This document shows, piece after piece, positions 9,069 to 18,093 of a stretch of DNA of 64,000 nt. The stretch spans positions 372,001-436,000 of the forward strand of contig CANMVS010000003.1 of the NCBI GenBank assembly GCA_947501445.1, written 5' to 3'. This stretch comes from an uncultured Rhizobiaceae group bacterium (lineage in GTDB: Bacteria; Pseudomonadota; Alphaproteobacteria; Rhizobiales; Rhizobiaceae). A model generated the notes under the pieces. That model was not told where the DNA came from. It made no database searches and was given only the letters and a program-made list of their open reading frames with translations. Both the position numbers and the translations under genes were made by a program. Within the stretch, counting starts at the first letter, position 1. Every line of letters begins with the position of its first letter.

Positions 9069-10583
9069 ATGGTTGACCTGGAACTGACAAATCTGACCAA
9101 GCACTATGGGTCCGTGAAGGCGCTGGACAATTTCACGCATAGATTTGCAGCCGGAAAAATTCACGCGCTCATAGGCAAGAACGGGTCCGGAAAAAGCACT
9201 TTCATCAAGATGATTTCAGGTGCCATCACACCCACATCCGGCTCTGTCAGGCTCGGCGGTGCTGCCGTTTCGTTTTCCAGCCCGAAAGACGCTTTTGAGA
9301 AGGGTGTTGTGACTGTCTATCAGGAACTCAGCCTGATCCCTGAACTGAGTGTTGCAGAAAACATCTTCCTCGGGCGATTGCCCAAACGGGCCGGTTCTGC
9401 CGGTCTTCTGATCGACTGGCCAAGGTTGAGGCAGGATGCACAGGCGCTTCTGAATGAAATTGGCGCCACCGATATATCAGCGAACGCGCCGGTTTCGTCT
9501 CTATCCGTGGGTAAACAGCAAATTGTCGAGATTGTTAAGGCAATGAGCTTTAACCCGAAGATATTGCAGTTGGACGAACCCACCTCCGCGCTGGCGCAAA
9601 CAGAAGTGCATCAATTGTTCAGGCTGGTGCGCAAATTGAGTGATCTTGGGGTCACTATAATTTATATTTCTCATCGGCTTTCCGAGCTGCAGCAAATTGC
9701 CGATAGGGTGACGACAATTCGCGACGGTGTGATGGTCGGTAGTATCCCCATCGACGAGGCCAGGCCTGACATCATTTTGGACATGATGTTTGGTGATTTG
9801 CCACCGCTGCATCGCCCCATACGCAGGATTGGTAGCGATGATCCTGCTTTGCAGGTCCGCGGATTGACACTGGCTCCCTATTTCACGGATTTGAATTTTG
9901 AACTCTACCGCGGCGAAGTTCTGGGTATCGCCGGCATGCTTGGGTCGGGGCGTACAGAATTATTACATTGTCTTTACGGTGCCCGATCAGCGCAACACGG
10001 CCGGATCGCCGTCAATGGCCGGGAGATTTCCAGGCCAACCATCCGAAAGATGAAAGCGGCCGGTATCGGTTACACATCAGAAGACCGCAAGTCTGCCGGT
10101 CTTGTGCAACTGCTTTCAAGTCACGCAAATCTGTGCCTGGCAGGCATGGAAAAAATCGCCCCAAGGGGATGGACGTCAAATCGCCGGGAAACACCCTTTG
10201 TGGATCGACAAGTTGAAGATCTGCTTATTAAGGCCGGGGATCCAAAGCTGCCGGTTTCTTCATTGTCGGGTGGCAACCAGCAAAAAATTGTTGTCGGGAA
10301 CTGGATGAACAATCAACCGGATATTCTGTTGTTTGACGAGCCGGGCCGCGGCGTCGATGTTCAGGCCAAGCGGCAAATCTATCAAATCATCTGGGAAAAG
10401 GCACAAGCCGGATTGAGCTCAATAGTAATTTCAACAGAGCTTGAAGACCTGGTTGAATGTTGCGACCGGATACTGGTCCTTCACGAGGGCGCCATCACCA
10501 GGAATTTCGATAATGACGGACTGGACCCGAAATTTCTCTATTCGGCCTGCATGTCCGATCCTGAAATCCCAATAGCAAAGTAG
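9069..10583 (+). CDS. Sugar ABC transporter ATPase, RbsA/MglA-like
   Basis: The 504-residue protein carries two ABC ATPase domains in tandem, as in RbsA. The first has Walker A GKNGSGKST (36-44), a signature SSLSVGKQQ and Walker B LQLDEPTSAL. The second has a degenerate Walker A (GMLGSGRTE), signature LSGGNQQK and LLFDEPGRGVDV. It powers import of the sugar through the neighbouring permease. The ATG at 9069 has GGAGCG about ten bases upstream. It is separated from the binding-protein gene by a terminator and repeat copy A, an unusually long gap (199 bases) for this operon type. Confidence 0.93.
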   Translation: MVDLELTNLTKHYGSVKALDNFTHRFAAGKIHALIGKNGSGKSTFIKMISGAITPTSGSVRLGGAAVSFSSPKDAFEKGVVTVYQELSLIPELSVAENIFLGRLPKRAGSAGLLIDWPRLRQDAQALLNEIGATDISANAPVSSLSVGKQQIVEIVKAMSFNPKILQLDEPTSALAQTEVHQLFRLVRKLSDLGVTIIYISHRLSELQQIADRVTTIRDGVMVGSIPIDEARPDIILDMMFGDLPPLHRPIRRIGSDDPALQVRGLTLAPYFTDLNFELYRGEVLGIAGMLGSGRTELLHCLYGARSAQHGRIAVNGREISRPTIRKMKAAGIGYTSEDRKSAGLVQLLSSHANLCLAGMEKIAPRGWTSNRRETPFVDRQVEDLLIKAGDPKLPVSSLSGGNQQKIVVGNWMNNQPDILLFDEPGRGVDVQAKRQIYQIIWEKAQAGLSSIVISTELEDLVECCDRILVLHEGAITRNFDNDGLDPKFLYSACMSDPEIPIAK

Positions 10584-10597
10584 ACGGGAACGATCTA

Positions 10598-11563
10598 TTG
10601 ACCTGGAAATCCATTTCCGCCCTTTTGCGGGGCAACTCCATGCTGATCATTCTTTTGATCTTATACGTCATTGTCGCCAGCACGGCGAAGGGGTTTACCT
10701 CCATTGATAACCAGCTGAATATATTGAGAAACATAGCAGTTCCGGGGATGATTGCCTTCGGAATGACCCTGGTGATCATTGTTGGTGAGATCGATTTGTC
10801 GGTCGGATCAATGGTTGCTGTTTCTGCCTGTATGACCGCATGGGTGGTTGAGTGGGCATCTGGTGATGCAATCGAGCCAGCCTGGTATTTTGTTGCTTTT
10901 GCCTTTCTCGTGACGATTGTCTTTGCTGCCGGAATCGGGTTGTTCAATGGCGTATTGCGGCACAGAGTGGGCGTGCCGACATTTATCTCATCGCTGGCAA
11001 TGATGGCCACTTTGGCAGGATTGGCAAACCTGATTACCAATGGCAGCTCAATTGAGTCCTTTCCATCATGGTATTACATCATTGGAAGTGGACGCTTCTT
11101 CAATATTCCTGTCCCGGTCTTCCTTCTGGTTATCGCTTTCATCATCACTTTTACCATCACCAACTTCACGACCCTGGGGCGCTCGATCTACTCAGTTGGC
11201 GGCAATATGGAAGCTGCCCGATTGTCGGGCATCAATGTTTGGCGAACCAAAACCATTTGCCTGATGATAACCAGCGTATTTGCGGCAACCGGGGGGATTA
11301 TATACTCATCGCTGATCAACTCCGGTAATCCGACCATTGCGCGCGGGATGGAACTCGAGGTCATTTCTGCTGTGATCATTGGCGGGGTCAGTCTGTTCGG
11401 TGGAAAGGGGTCGATATGGGGGGCCTTTATCGGTGTGCTTTTTCTCGGTGTCCTGCTCAATGCCATGACGCTTTGGGGGTTCAACCCCTATGCACAACAG
11501 GTGGTCAAAGGCGCATTGATACTGGCAGCCGTCTTCGTCAATTTCTTCATAGACAAAAGATAA
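10598..11563 (+). CDS. Sugar ABC transporter permease, RbsC-like
   Basis: The 321-residue protein consists almost entirely of membrane-spanning segments and contains the conserved BPD_transp_2 stretch IVVGEIDLSVGS-like segment (VIIVGEIDLSVGSMVA), followed by GVPTFISSLA. It forms the channel of the sugar importer in the inner membrane. The start is TTG at 10598, 14 bases after the ATPase stop. The stop overlaps the start of the mutarotase-like gene (TAATG). Confidence 0.92.
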   Translation: MTWKSISALLRGNSMLIILLILYVIVASTAKGFTSIDNQLNILRNIAVPGMIAFGMTLVIIVGEIDLSVGSMVAVSACMTAWVVEWASGDAIEPAWYFVAFAFLVTIVFAAGIGLFNGVLRHRVGVPTFISSLAMMATLAGLANLITNGSSIESFPSWYYIIGSGRFFNIPVPVFLLVIAFIITFTITNFTTLGRSIYSVGGNMEAARLSGINVWRTKTICLMITSVFAATGGIIYSSLINSGNPTIARGMELEVISAVIIGGVSLFGGKGSIWGAFIGVLFLGVLLNAMTLWGFNPYAQQVVKGALILAAVFVNFFIDKR

Positions 11564-12522
11564 TGACAAATATTTCCGAAACGCTGCACTGGGATAGTGG
11601 ACGGGCAGAGTTGCAAAGTCTGGGTGCAATGTTGGCGCCCATTGAGTTTGTGCTGCCCGACCGGCGGACAGTTTCGCCGATGCATGTGGCACCCTGGCTT
11701 GATGAGGAAGGCATCGGCGACCATCCACCGCTGCTACAGTATCTTCGTGGGGAATGGCCCTGTGTGCCCTTTGGGGCCGCTGCCGCGGAGGAGCATCCCC
11801 ACGGTTATGGTTCCAACAGACACTGGAATTTGGACGCCAGCGATCCGGCAATGATAGCGGCGTCGATCCTCTATCCTCAAGTGGCACCAATCATAGGTCT
11901 GACACGTACTGTAAGGGCAGTCCCCGGTCAGGCCAGGCTGGAATTGTCACTGGGCATAATTGCGCGACACCAGACGCAAATTCCGGTTGGACTTCACCCG
12001 GTGTTCCGTCTTCCAGAGCGGGCAGGGGGCATGCGACTTTGTCCGGGGCAATACGGTGAAATATGGACGTATCCGGGAGATACCGGCGGTACCAGTCTTT
12101 TTAAAAAAAACAAAAGATACCAACGGCTGGAAAACCTGCAGGGATGTGGCGGTGTAAAAATTGATGCAACCCGGCTTCCATTTGAATTCCAAAGTGAAGA
12201 TCTGTTGTTATTGTCTCATACAGACGGTACATTCTCACTTGAGAATCTGGATGAAAACTATCGCGTTACCCTCAAGTGGAATGCCGATCATTTTCCCTCC
12301 GTGCTGTTATGGATCAGCAACAACGGCAGACAGGGCGCTCCCTGGAATGGCCGGCACCTTGCCCTGGGTGTCGAGCCGGTATGCTCTGCATTTGATCTTG
12401 GCACCGACGTTTCCATCAATGACAATCCGCTGTCACGGGCTGGAATTGCGACTTCGCATTTACTGGATGCATCACAAATCTGGACGACAGATTACTCGAT
12501 ATCTGTAGAACCGTTAGAATGA
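11563..12522 (+). CDS. Aldose 1-epimerase-like (mutarotase fold) protein
   Basis: The 319-residue protein looks like the galactose-mutarotase-like superfamily: beta-rich throughout, with HPHGYGSNRHW near 85, GLHPVFRLP near 145 and a late VEPVCSAFDLG segment. Mutarotases speed up interconversion of sugar anomers, useful before isomerisation. The start at 11563 overlaps the permease stop by one base (TAATG), so a longer upstream frame inside the permease is rejected. Its 3' end overlaps that of the convergent repressor gene by nine bases. Catalytic residues were not checked one by one, so an enzymatically inactive or different sugar-binding role is possible. Confidence 0.65.
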   Translation: MTNISETLHWDSGRAELQSLGAMLAPIEFVLPDRRTVSPMHVAPWLDEEGIGDHPPLLQYLRGEWPCVPFGAAAAEEHPHGYGSNRHWNLDASDPAMIAASILYPQVAPIIGLTRTVRAVPGQARLELSLGIIARHQTQIPVGLHPVFRLPERAGGMRLCPGQYGEIWTYPGDTGGTSLFKKNKRYQRLENLQGCGGVKIDATRLPFEFQSEDLLLLSHTDGTFSLENLDENYRVTLKWNADHFPSVLLWISNNGRQGAPWNGRHLALGVEPVCSAFDLGTDVSINDNPLSRAGIATSHLLDASQIWTTDYSISVEPLE

Positions 12523-13524
12523 TCGATCCGGGGCCGCCGTACTTTCGCGTACCTTGAGTTCCAGACCAAGGTCACGTCCGGGTGGTTCAGGAAATTTGTC
12601 GGGTTCAATCAAATGCAAAAGCTGTTCAACCGCAGCTTTGCCCAACTCTCGCACGGGTTGGGCAACATTGGTCAGGCGTGGCAATACGTAAGCACTTTCC
12701 GGCAGGTCATCAAACCCGATCACCGACAGATTGCCAGGCAAGTGGAACCCCAGATCGTGGCCCGCATGGATGCTGCCAATTGCAGCGATATCTGTTGTAC
12801 CAATGATGGCTGTTGGTGGGTTTTCCTGTGACAAAACTTCATGCGCAAGCGCATAACAGGCGGAAAAACTATGCGTTTCCGTGAGTTTGATCGCGGCCGG
12901 TTCCAGATCCAGTTTTTCAAGCACATCGCACACGCCCGCAACCCGCAAGCCAATCGGTGAACTATGTCCCGGCGCACCAACAACAGCTATTCTTCTATGC
13001 CCCAGGTCAACCAGATGTTGTGCCATCATCCGTCCACCTTCACGATGATCCACAGCAATCGAATGCTCAGTCATATCGCCCAATGAACGGTCAATCGCGA
13101 TTATCGGAATGTCTTCCTGAACCACCCGCGCAAAATGCCGGGTTTCAGTAAAGGCACTGGCGGCTATGATGCCATCAACATTTTGAGCCAGAAGTGTGGA
13201 AATATATCGGGCTTCGTGCTTTTCATTTTCCGAGGTGCTGCAAATCAGCCCATGATAACCGTGATCGAACAGACATTGTTCAAGCGTGTGCGCCAAAATG
13301 CCAAAAAAAGAAACATCAAGCGTTGGCAATAAAATACCGATAAGGCGGGTTTTGCCGCTGCGCATCTGACGCGCGCCCGCATTGGGTTCATATCCCAGCT
13401 CGGTAACAGCCAATTCGACACGCTCTCGGGTGGCTTTGCCAACATAGCCGCTATCATTCAAAACTCTGGATACTGTGGCCAGCGATGTGCCCGATATTCG
13501 GGCGATATCCTTGATGCTGCTCAT
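12514..13524 (-). CDS. LacI-family transcriptional repressor of the sugar cluster
   Basis: The 336-residue protein has the N-terminal LacI helix-turn-helix (IKDIARISGTSLATVSRVLN, from residue 4), the hinge helix region NAGARQMRSGKT, and a C-terminal periplasmic-binding-like effector domain. It is the only LacI-type gene in the window and lies at the end of the sugar island facing it. The perfect palindrome at 4134-4147 in front of the aldolase gene is therefore its likely target. The inducer is probably the imported sugar or its phosphate. No copy of the palindrome is seen before its own gene, so autoregulation is not indicated. Confidence 0.88.
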   Translation of the reverse strand: MSSIKDIARISGTSLATVSRVLNDSGYVGKATRERVELAVTELGYEPNAGARQMRSGKTRLIGILLPTLDVSFFGILAHTLEQCLFDHGYHGLICSTSENEKHEARYISTLLAQNVDGIIAASAFTETRHFARVVQEDIPIIAIDRSLGDMTEHSIAVDHREGGRMMAQHLVDLGHRRIAVVGAPGHSSPIGLRVAGVCDVLEKLDLEPAAIKLTETHSFSACYALAHEVLSQENPPTAIIGTTDIAAIGSIHAGHDLGFHLPGNLSVIGFDDLPESAYVLPRLTNVAQPVRELGKAAVEQLLHLIEPDKFPEPPGRDLGLELKVRESTAAPDRSF

Positions 13525-13849
13525 GTATTGAGGTGCCTCGAATGAATGACTTGACGTGCAATGGATTATATCACGCGGGATTTGAAATACCCAATATCTA
13601 TTTTACCACTGGCCTGGTGATGGCGCAGGCTCGCAGGCTATCAATCGGACAGGAATAATACGCTGCGGATGTCAGATCTTGCAGCAGGTGTACCCTGACA
13701 AATATGGCCGAACCCGTTGTTCAAAATAACTGAGAGTGCATTGGCAATTCAGGTTCGTCACCCGTGGATATTTTCACGCGCCAATCGGTGTTGTATGACC
13801 AACACGTGTTATTGTGACGCGATATCCGAGCAGGAGAACTGCAACCGAA
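13525..13849. other. Intergenic region between divergent regulators
   Basis: These 325 bases hold no credible gene. They must contain the promoters of the LacI-type and AraC-type regulators, which diverge from here. A short palindrome AACACGTGTT lies at about 13800-13809, close to the AraC-type gene. Nothing else stands out. Confidence 0.5.
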
Positions 13850-14590
13850 ATGTACGACCCAAAAGGCAACGGCAAGGAAAAAGCGGTACGATCCGTACAG
13901 TTTGTCGAGGTGGAACCTCCAGACCATTTGCGTGGCATTGTCCATCGTTTTTTGGAACTCAAGACAGATGGCGCGCTGGCGGATGACTATCGCTTTCATG
14001 CATTGCCGGATGCATGCACCTATATTGTCTTTGATCAGTTGGACACAAACATCGCGGGTGTCTCCCAATTGAGAGCCGAGTCAGAAGAGTTCAACCTGGG
14101 CAGGGTTTTTCACTATGTGAACATTCGATTTTTGCCGGGCGTATGGCAAGTTGACCGCGAGCAGGTGACCTACGGTATGGTGAATATGCCCTATGCAGGT
14201 GATCTGCCGTTGATCGACACAAATTGCCGCCTTGTCAATCGGGCGTTTGGGGACAAGCAGCTGGTTTTGTCGAAATTCGTGGAATGTCTGATTGATCGCA
14301 AGCTGGTCGTCGCAAATCCGGTCACTGAAAAGATTTTTGAGAATCTCGACGCGATCCACACGGTTTCAGACATGGCAGCGGTTTCAGGCGTATCACCACG
14401 CCAGTTGCAACGAACGCTCAAACGAACGACCGGGTTTACGCCGCACGATTTTCTCAAGGTGCTCCGCCTGCAACAGTCCTTGAATGGAAACGACACACCA
14501 TCCTACGCCGACCAGTCGCATTTCATTCACGCGTTTCGAAAGGCCACAGGCTACACGCCAGGGAAATATTCAAAAAAATTCGATGTCTGA
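13850..14590 (+). CDS. AraC-family regulator with DUF6597-like N-terminal domain
   Basis: The 246-residue protein has an N-terminal part resembling DUF6597 (segments HALPDACTYIVFD and NIRFLPGVW) and a C-terminal AraC DNA-binding domain with SDMAAVSGVSPRQLQRTLKR and the late HAFRKATGYTPGKYSKKF. It binds DNA as a transcriptional activator. The ATG at 13850 is chosen; AGGAGA lies 14 bases upstream, rather far, and an in-frame GTG at 13814 remains possible. The VOC gene 68 bases downstream on the same strand is a plausible target, a pairing often seen in this family. Confidence 0.8.
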   Translation: MYDPKGNGKEKAVRSVQFVEVEPPDHLRGIVHRFLELKTDGALADDYRFHALPDACTYIVFDQLDTNIAGVSQLRAESEEFNLGRVFHYVNIRFLPGVWQVDREQVTYGMVNMPYAGDLPLIDTNCRLVNRAFGDKQLVLSKFVECLIDRKLVVANPVTEKIFENLDAIHTVSDMAAVSGVSPRQLQRTLKRTTGFTPHDFLKVLRLQQSLNGNDTPSYADQSHFIHAFRKATGYTPGKYSKKFDV

Positions 14591-14658
14591 TATCTACAAT
14601 ACACACCAACGCCAGCTTGCTAGTTGATTGACATAATCGACAACAAATGGAGTTGAAA

Positions 14659-15039
14659 ATGACAAAAATGAACGCTGTTGGCTGGTTTGACATCTATGTG
14701 GACGACCTGAAGCGGGCCGTCGCATTTTATGAAACCGTGTTGGGCCACAAACTTGAGGAAATCGTTGATCCGACAGGTCAATCACAAATGATGAGTTTTC
14801 CTGCCGATATGAATGCCTACGGTGCGGGCGGCGCTTTGACAAAGTCGCAACATGCCGGCCCCGGCATCGGCGGCACCATCGTGTATTTCTCTACAAAAGA
14901 CTGCGCGGTGGAGGAAAAACGCGTGGCTGATGCCGGCGGCCAGGTCGTCAGACCAAAGTTCTCAATCGGTGAATTTGGCTGGGTCACGCTGTGTCAGGAC
15001 ATTGAAGGCAATATGTTTGGTCTCAGTTCCATGCAGTAG
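14659..15039 (+). CDS. VOC (glyoxalase/bleomycin resistance) family protein
   Basis: The 126-residue protein shows the beta-alpha-beta-beta-beta vicinal-oxygen-chelate fold: it opens with GWFDIYVDDLKRAVAFYETV and closes with WVTLCQDIEGNMFGL. Members bind a divalent metal and act on thiol adducts, dioxygenase substrates or antibiotics; no specific reaction can be named. The start at 14659 is preferred over 14647 because GGAG lies six bases before it. It follows the AraC-type gene and is followed by a terminator-like hairpin. Confidence 0.8.
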   Translation: MTKMNAVGWFDIYVDDLKRAVAFYETVLGHKLEEIVDPTGQSQMMSFPADMNAYGAGGALTKSQHAGPGIGGTIVYFSTKDCAVEEKRVADAGGQVVRPKFSIGEFGWVTLCQDIEGNMFGLSSMQ

Positions 15040-15069
15040 TGGCGTTCCGTCTGGCGTATGGGGCGAACG

Positions 15070-15096
15070 CAGGGGCAGGCTGAATGACTGCCCCTG
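15070..15096 (+). terminator. Hairpin after the VOC gene
   Basis: A perfect nine-base stem, CAGGGGCAG (15070-15078) with CTGCCCCTG (15088-15096), closes a nine-base loop 30 bases after the VOC stop. No long T-run follows, so it may be a weak terminator or a 3' stabilising structure. Confidence 0.5.
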
Positions 15097-15245
15097 TTGT
15101 CCGTCGATGAGGACGACCGCGCCGTGACCTTGTTTTCTGCGGCCACTTTGACACAGAGCTGCATTCACCTCGAAACAGGTTTGTAGAAAACGCTAATCTG
15201 GTTAGTGTAACTGCGATAATCCGGTTTTGGGGATGAGGAAAACTG

Positions 15246-17108
15246 ATGGCTGATCTGGGCAATGGTTCAATTCGTACTTTCGAGGACCTTGAACGGTTCG
15301 AAACTGAAAAGACACTGGAACAACGCCTGCCGGAACGCAGCATTCTGGATGTCTTTATTGCCAGTGCCGAACGCCATGGTGACGCCTTTGCCATGACCAT
15401 GTTGATGACGGGAGCGCCCGATGAGCAGCCGCGCCGGGTAACCTACCATCAGCTGCTCGAACTGATCCGCGGTGCTGCCAATGTGTTTTCAGATCTCGGT
15501 GGCCCCGCGCCAGGCGTTGCCTATATGCTGCCGTCGTTGATTGAAACCCATGTAACCCTTTGGGCTGCCGAAACAGCCGGTTATGCGGTGCCCATCAACT
15601 TTCTGCTGCAGCCCGATAGTATTGCCGAATTGCTCAAGGCCTCCGGTGCAAAGATTCTGGTGGCTCTCGGGTCCCACCCGCAGCTCGATATCTGGCAAAA
15701 GGCTTTGGAGCTGCGTGACAGGGTGCCCGGCCTCATTCTGGTGCGCGTTTGCCCTCCCGGAACCCCGGTTGAGGATGGGGTGATTGATTTTGGCACCGCA
15801 CTGATGGCTCAGCCCAATGATCATTTGATATTTGGCGAACCACGTGGTGGTGATGATGTTGCGGCCTATTTTCATACCGGCGGCACGACCGGTGTTCCCA
15901 AACTCGTCGCCCACACCCATCGCGGCCAGTTGGTTGCTGCTTTCGGCGGTGCGTCAATGTGCGGCTATACGGCTGAAGACGTTCTCACCGCCACACTGCC
16001 GCTGTTTCATGTTGCCGGAACCATTGTTACCGGCCTGAGTGCCTTTATGGCAGGTGTGGAGCTGGTGATCATGTCGCCGGCAGGCTTGCGCAACCCGGCT
16101 ATCGTGGAGGGATACTGGCGGCTTGTGGCACAGTATAAGGCCACGCTTGTTGGTGGTGTTCCGACAGCTGTCGGCGCTGTGCTGCAGGTTCCCGTGGGAG
16201 ATCACGACATTGGCAGCATACGCGCCGGGCTGACCGGCGCTGCCCTGTTGCCGCCTGCAATTGGCGCACGGTTCAAGGAGGTGACGGGACACACGCTGTA
16301 TGAGATTCTTGGCATGACAGAAGCATCCGGGTTGATCAGCATTGATCCTCTGTGCGGACCCGGTGGTATCGGCTCCGTCGGATGGCCCTTGCCCTATACG
16401 CAGGTTGATGTTTTGCGCCTCAACGCCGATGGAGGTCTGGGTGAGGTTTGCGCGGCTGGGGAAATTGGTGTCATTGCCGTCAGCGGTGATCATGTCTCGC
16501 CGGGGTATCGCAACCCCGATCACAATGCGGGTGTATTCAATGATGGCGTGTTGAATTCGGGTGATCTTGGATACAAGGATGAGCAGGGGCGGATCTATAT
16601 CGCCGGACGGTCCAAGGATCTGATCATTCGCAGCGGCCACAATATAGATCCGGCCATGATTGAAAATGCCATGAGCACCCATCCGGCCGTCGCCGTTGCT
16701 GCGGCCGTTGGCCAACCTGATGCCTATGCCGGAGAGTTGCCGGTCTGCTTTGTTCAACTGCATCCGGGGATTGATGTCAGCAGTGAAGATTTACATGCGC
16801 ATGCCCGAAGCAGCATTGATGAACGCCCCGCCTGGCCCAAAGAGATTGAAATTATCGAGACGATCCCGCTGACGACGGTAGGCAAGATCTACAAGCCGAG
16901 CCTGCGGTGCGAAGCCGCCAGGCTAAAGGTTCGCGACCTGGTTCACAATGAACTGGGAATGCCGGGGGCCGACATTGACGTGATTGATGGCGGTGCGCGC
17001 GGCATGCGGGTAACGGTTACGCTTGCTGAGGGTGATTGGGAAAAAATTCCCGCGCTGGAAAAAGAGCTTGCCTCCTATCTGTTCGAGGCTGTGGTGCAGG
17101 CCCAGTAA
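15246..17108 (+). CDS. Acyl-CoA synthetase, AMP-binding family
   Basis: The 620-residue protein is an ANL-superfamily adenylate-forming enzyme. It has the P-loop HTGGTTGVPKLVAHTH, the A5 motif ILGMTEASG, the hinge region GDLGYKDEQGRIYIAGRSKD and the C-terminal catalytic lysine in TTVGKIYKP. It activates a carboxylic acid to its acyl-CoA via an acyl-AMP. The chain length is not evident; the family (fatty-acyl-CoA synthase, COG0318) often handles medium-chain or aromatic acids. The C-terminal 60 residues extend beyond the usual end of the family. The start has GAGGAAA just upstream. It stands alone, a few kilobases from the beta-oxidation operon, which it might feed. Confidence 0.85.
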   Translation: MADLGNGSIRTFEDLERFETEKTLEQRLPERSILDVFIASAERHGDAFAMTMLMTGAPDEQPRRVTYHQLLELIRGAANVFSDLGGPAPGVAYMLPSLIETHVTLWAAETAGYAVPINFLLQPDSIAELLKASGAKILVALGSHPQLDIWQKALELRDRVPGLILVRVCPPGTPVEDGVIDFGTALMAQPNDHLIFGEPRGGDDVAAYFHTGGTTGVPKLVAHTHRGQLVAAFGGASMCGYTAEDVLTATLPLFHVAGTIVTGLSAFMAGVELVIMSPAGLRNPAIVEGYWRLVAQYKATLVGGVPTAVGAVLQVPVGDHDIGSIRAGLTGAALLPPAIGARFKEVTGHTLYEILGMTEASGLISIDPLCGPGGIGSVGWPLPYTQVDVLRLNADGGLGEVCAAGEIGVIAVSGDHVSPGYRNPDHNAGVFNDGVLNSGDLGYKDEQGRIYIAGRSKDLIIRSGHNIDPAMIENAMSTHPAVAVAAAVGQPDAYAGELPVCFVQLHPGIDVSSEDLHAHARSSIDERPAWPKEIEIIETIPLTTVGKIYKPSLRCEAARLKVRDLVHNELGMPGADIDVIDGGARGMRVTVTLAEGDWEKIPALEKELASYLFEAVVQAQ

Positions 17109-17129
17109 ACAAGCTTACCCGGCATCGCC

Positions 17130-17199
17130 AACCTGAATGCATCAACAAAAATCAAAGGCCGGCACCGTTGTCCCGTTTCTGACAAAAGGTGAAACTGTC
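17130..17199 (+). repeat. Two-hairpin intergenic repeat, copy B (5' truncated)
   Basis: This copy starts at the right arm of hairpin 1 (ACCTGAATGCATCAAC) and includes the linker and hairpin 2 (CCGTTTC ... GAAACTG). The left arm of hairpin 1 is missing. It fills the space between the convergent acyl-CoA synthetase and SRPBCC genes. Confidence 0.8.
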
Positions 17200-17206
17200 T
17201 ATGCAC

Positions 17207-17659
17207 TCACGGTAATTCGTGCCGGAATGGCTGGCCTTTGCCGTTTTCGAGGTAGGGCTTCAGGCTATCGACGAGGAAAAAATCCCAACCCGCCTCGCAG
17301 ATATCCCAGCACGCCATGCTTTCGATCAGCCCTTCATGGGTGAAATCAAGCCTGGTTTTGTCGCCGCCTACAGGCGTCAGGCTCCACAGAATTCTTGTTC
17401 CCGTCCATTCGTCATTCCGGCTCAGGGTCTCATGGGCGTGATAGTGCTCCACGATGTCCCATTCGACCCGTCGCCCGGGTGTCAGGTGACTGACCCTGAT
17501 GTGATTATAGGTTGCACCGAACCGGGTGGTGAACACCGTGCCCGGTTCTGACGCGTCACCCGAGCCGGTCGTCCACCATCGGGTGATATTCCCGGTAATG
17601 GCCCCATAGACGGCCTCTGCCGGCGCGTCGATTTCAACGGTTTTGTTGTATCCGGTCAT
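17207..17659 (-). CDS. SRPBCC family protein (AHSA1-like), second of pair
   Basis: The 150-residue protein has the SRPBCC/START-like fold of the AHSA1 group, with an opening VEIDAPAEAVYGAIT and a closing DICEAGWDFFLVDSLKPYLENGKG. Such proteins bind hydrophobic ligands in a deep pocket; a specific ligand is not known. It overlaps the preceding SRPBCC gene by four bases and is the last gene of an ArsR-SRPBCC-SRPBCC operon, a common arrangement in which the ArsR-type regulator controls the pair. Confidence 0.8.
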   Translation of the reverse strand: MTGYNKTVEIDAPAEAVYGAITGNITRWWTTGSGDASEPGTVFTTRFGATYNHIRVSHLTPGRRVEWDIVEHYHAHETLSRNDEWTGTRILWSLTPVGGDKTRLDFTHEGLIESMACWDICEAGWDFFLVDSLKPYLENGKGQPFRHELP

Positions 17660-18093
17660 AGGTCGTCTCCGGCGGCCAGGGGTGCACGGCTGGTGATCCA
17701 GTCATCGAGCTGGCGGAGCTTTATGGGCCAGCCCTGCGACAGGCTTTCAATGTCTGTGCGTGTTGTCATGCCACTGTGACGCAGTGTCAGCCGGGTACCG
17801 CCCTTGACGGAACGAAGTTCAAAACACACACGGGTTGGCTCATCGATATCCGCGCTTTCCCACTGCCATTCCATGCGCCGTGGCGGCTCGAGCGCGAGCA
17901 CCACACATGTGGTCCAGCCACGCCAATTTGTGGTCGCATTGCCACGGATGGTAAATCGGTGACCTATGATGGGTCGAAAGTCGCACGGCATCAGCCATTC
18001 TGCGATGGCGGCAGGATCAGTGAGCGCCTGCCATACGGTTTCGATTGGTTTGGGGTAGAACTCTTCCAGATTCAAACTGAGGACTTGTGTCAT
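17656..18093 (-). CDS. SRPBCC family protein (AHSA1-like), first of pair
   Basis: The 145-residue protein shows the SRPBCC pattern: EFYPKPIETVWQALTDPAAIAEWLMP at the start, a central FTIRG strand and a C-terminal helix LSQGWPIKLRQLDDWI. It overlaps both neighbours by four bases (ATGA), so the three genes are translated as a unit. It likely binds a small hydrophobic molecule; no catalytic function can be assigned. Confidence 0.82.
   Translation of the reverse strand: MTQVLSLNLEEFYPKPIETVWQALTDPAAIAEWLMPCDFRPIIGHRFTIRGNATTNWRGWTTCVVLALEPPRRMEWQWESADIDEPTRVCFELRSVKGGTRLTLRHSGMTTRTDIESLSQGWPIKLRQLDDWITSRAPLAAGDDL

Noticed and set aside
15954-16763. Inverted frame of 269 codons inside the acyl-CoA synthetase gene
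   Set aside because: A long shadow frame on the opposite strand of a well-supported enzyme gene; common in such codon use.
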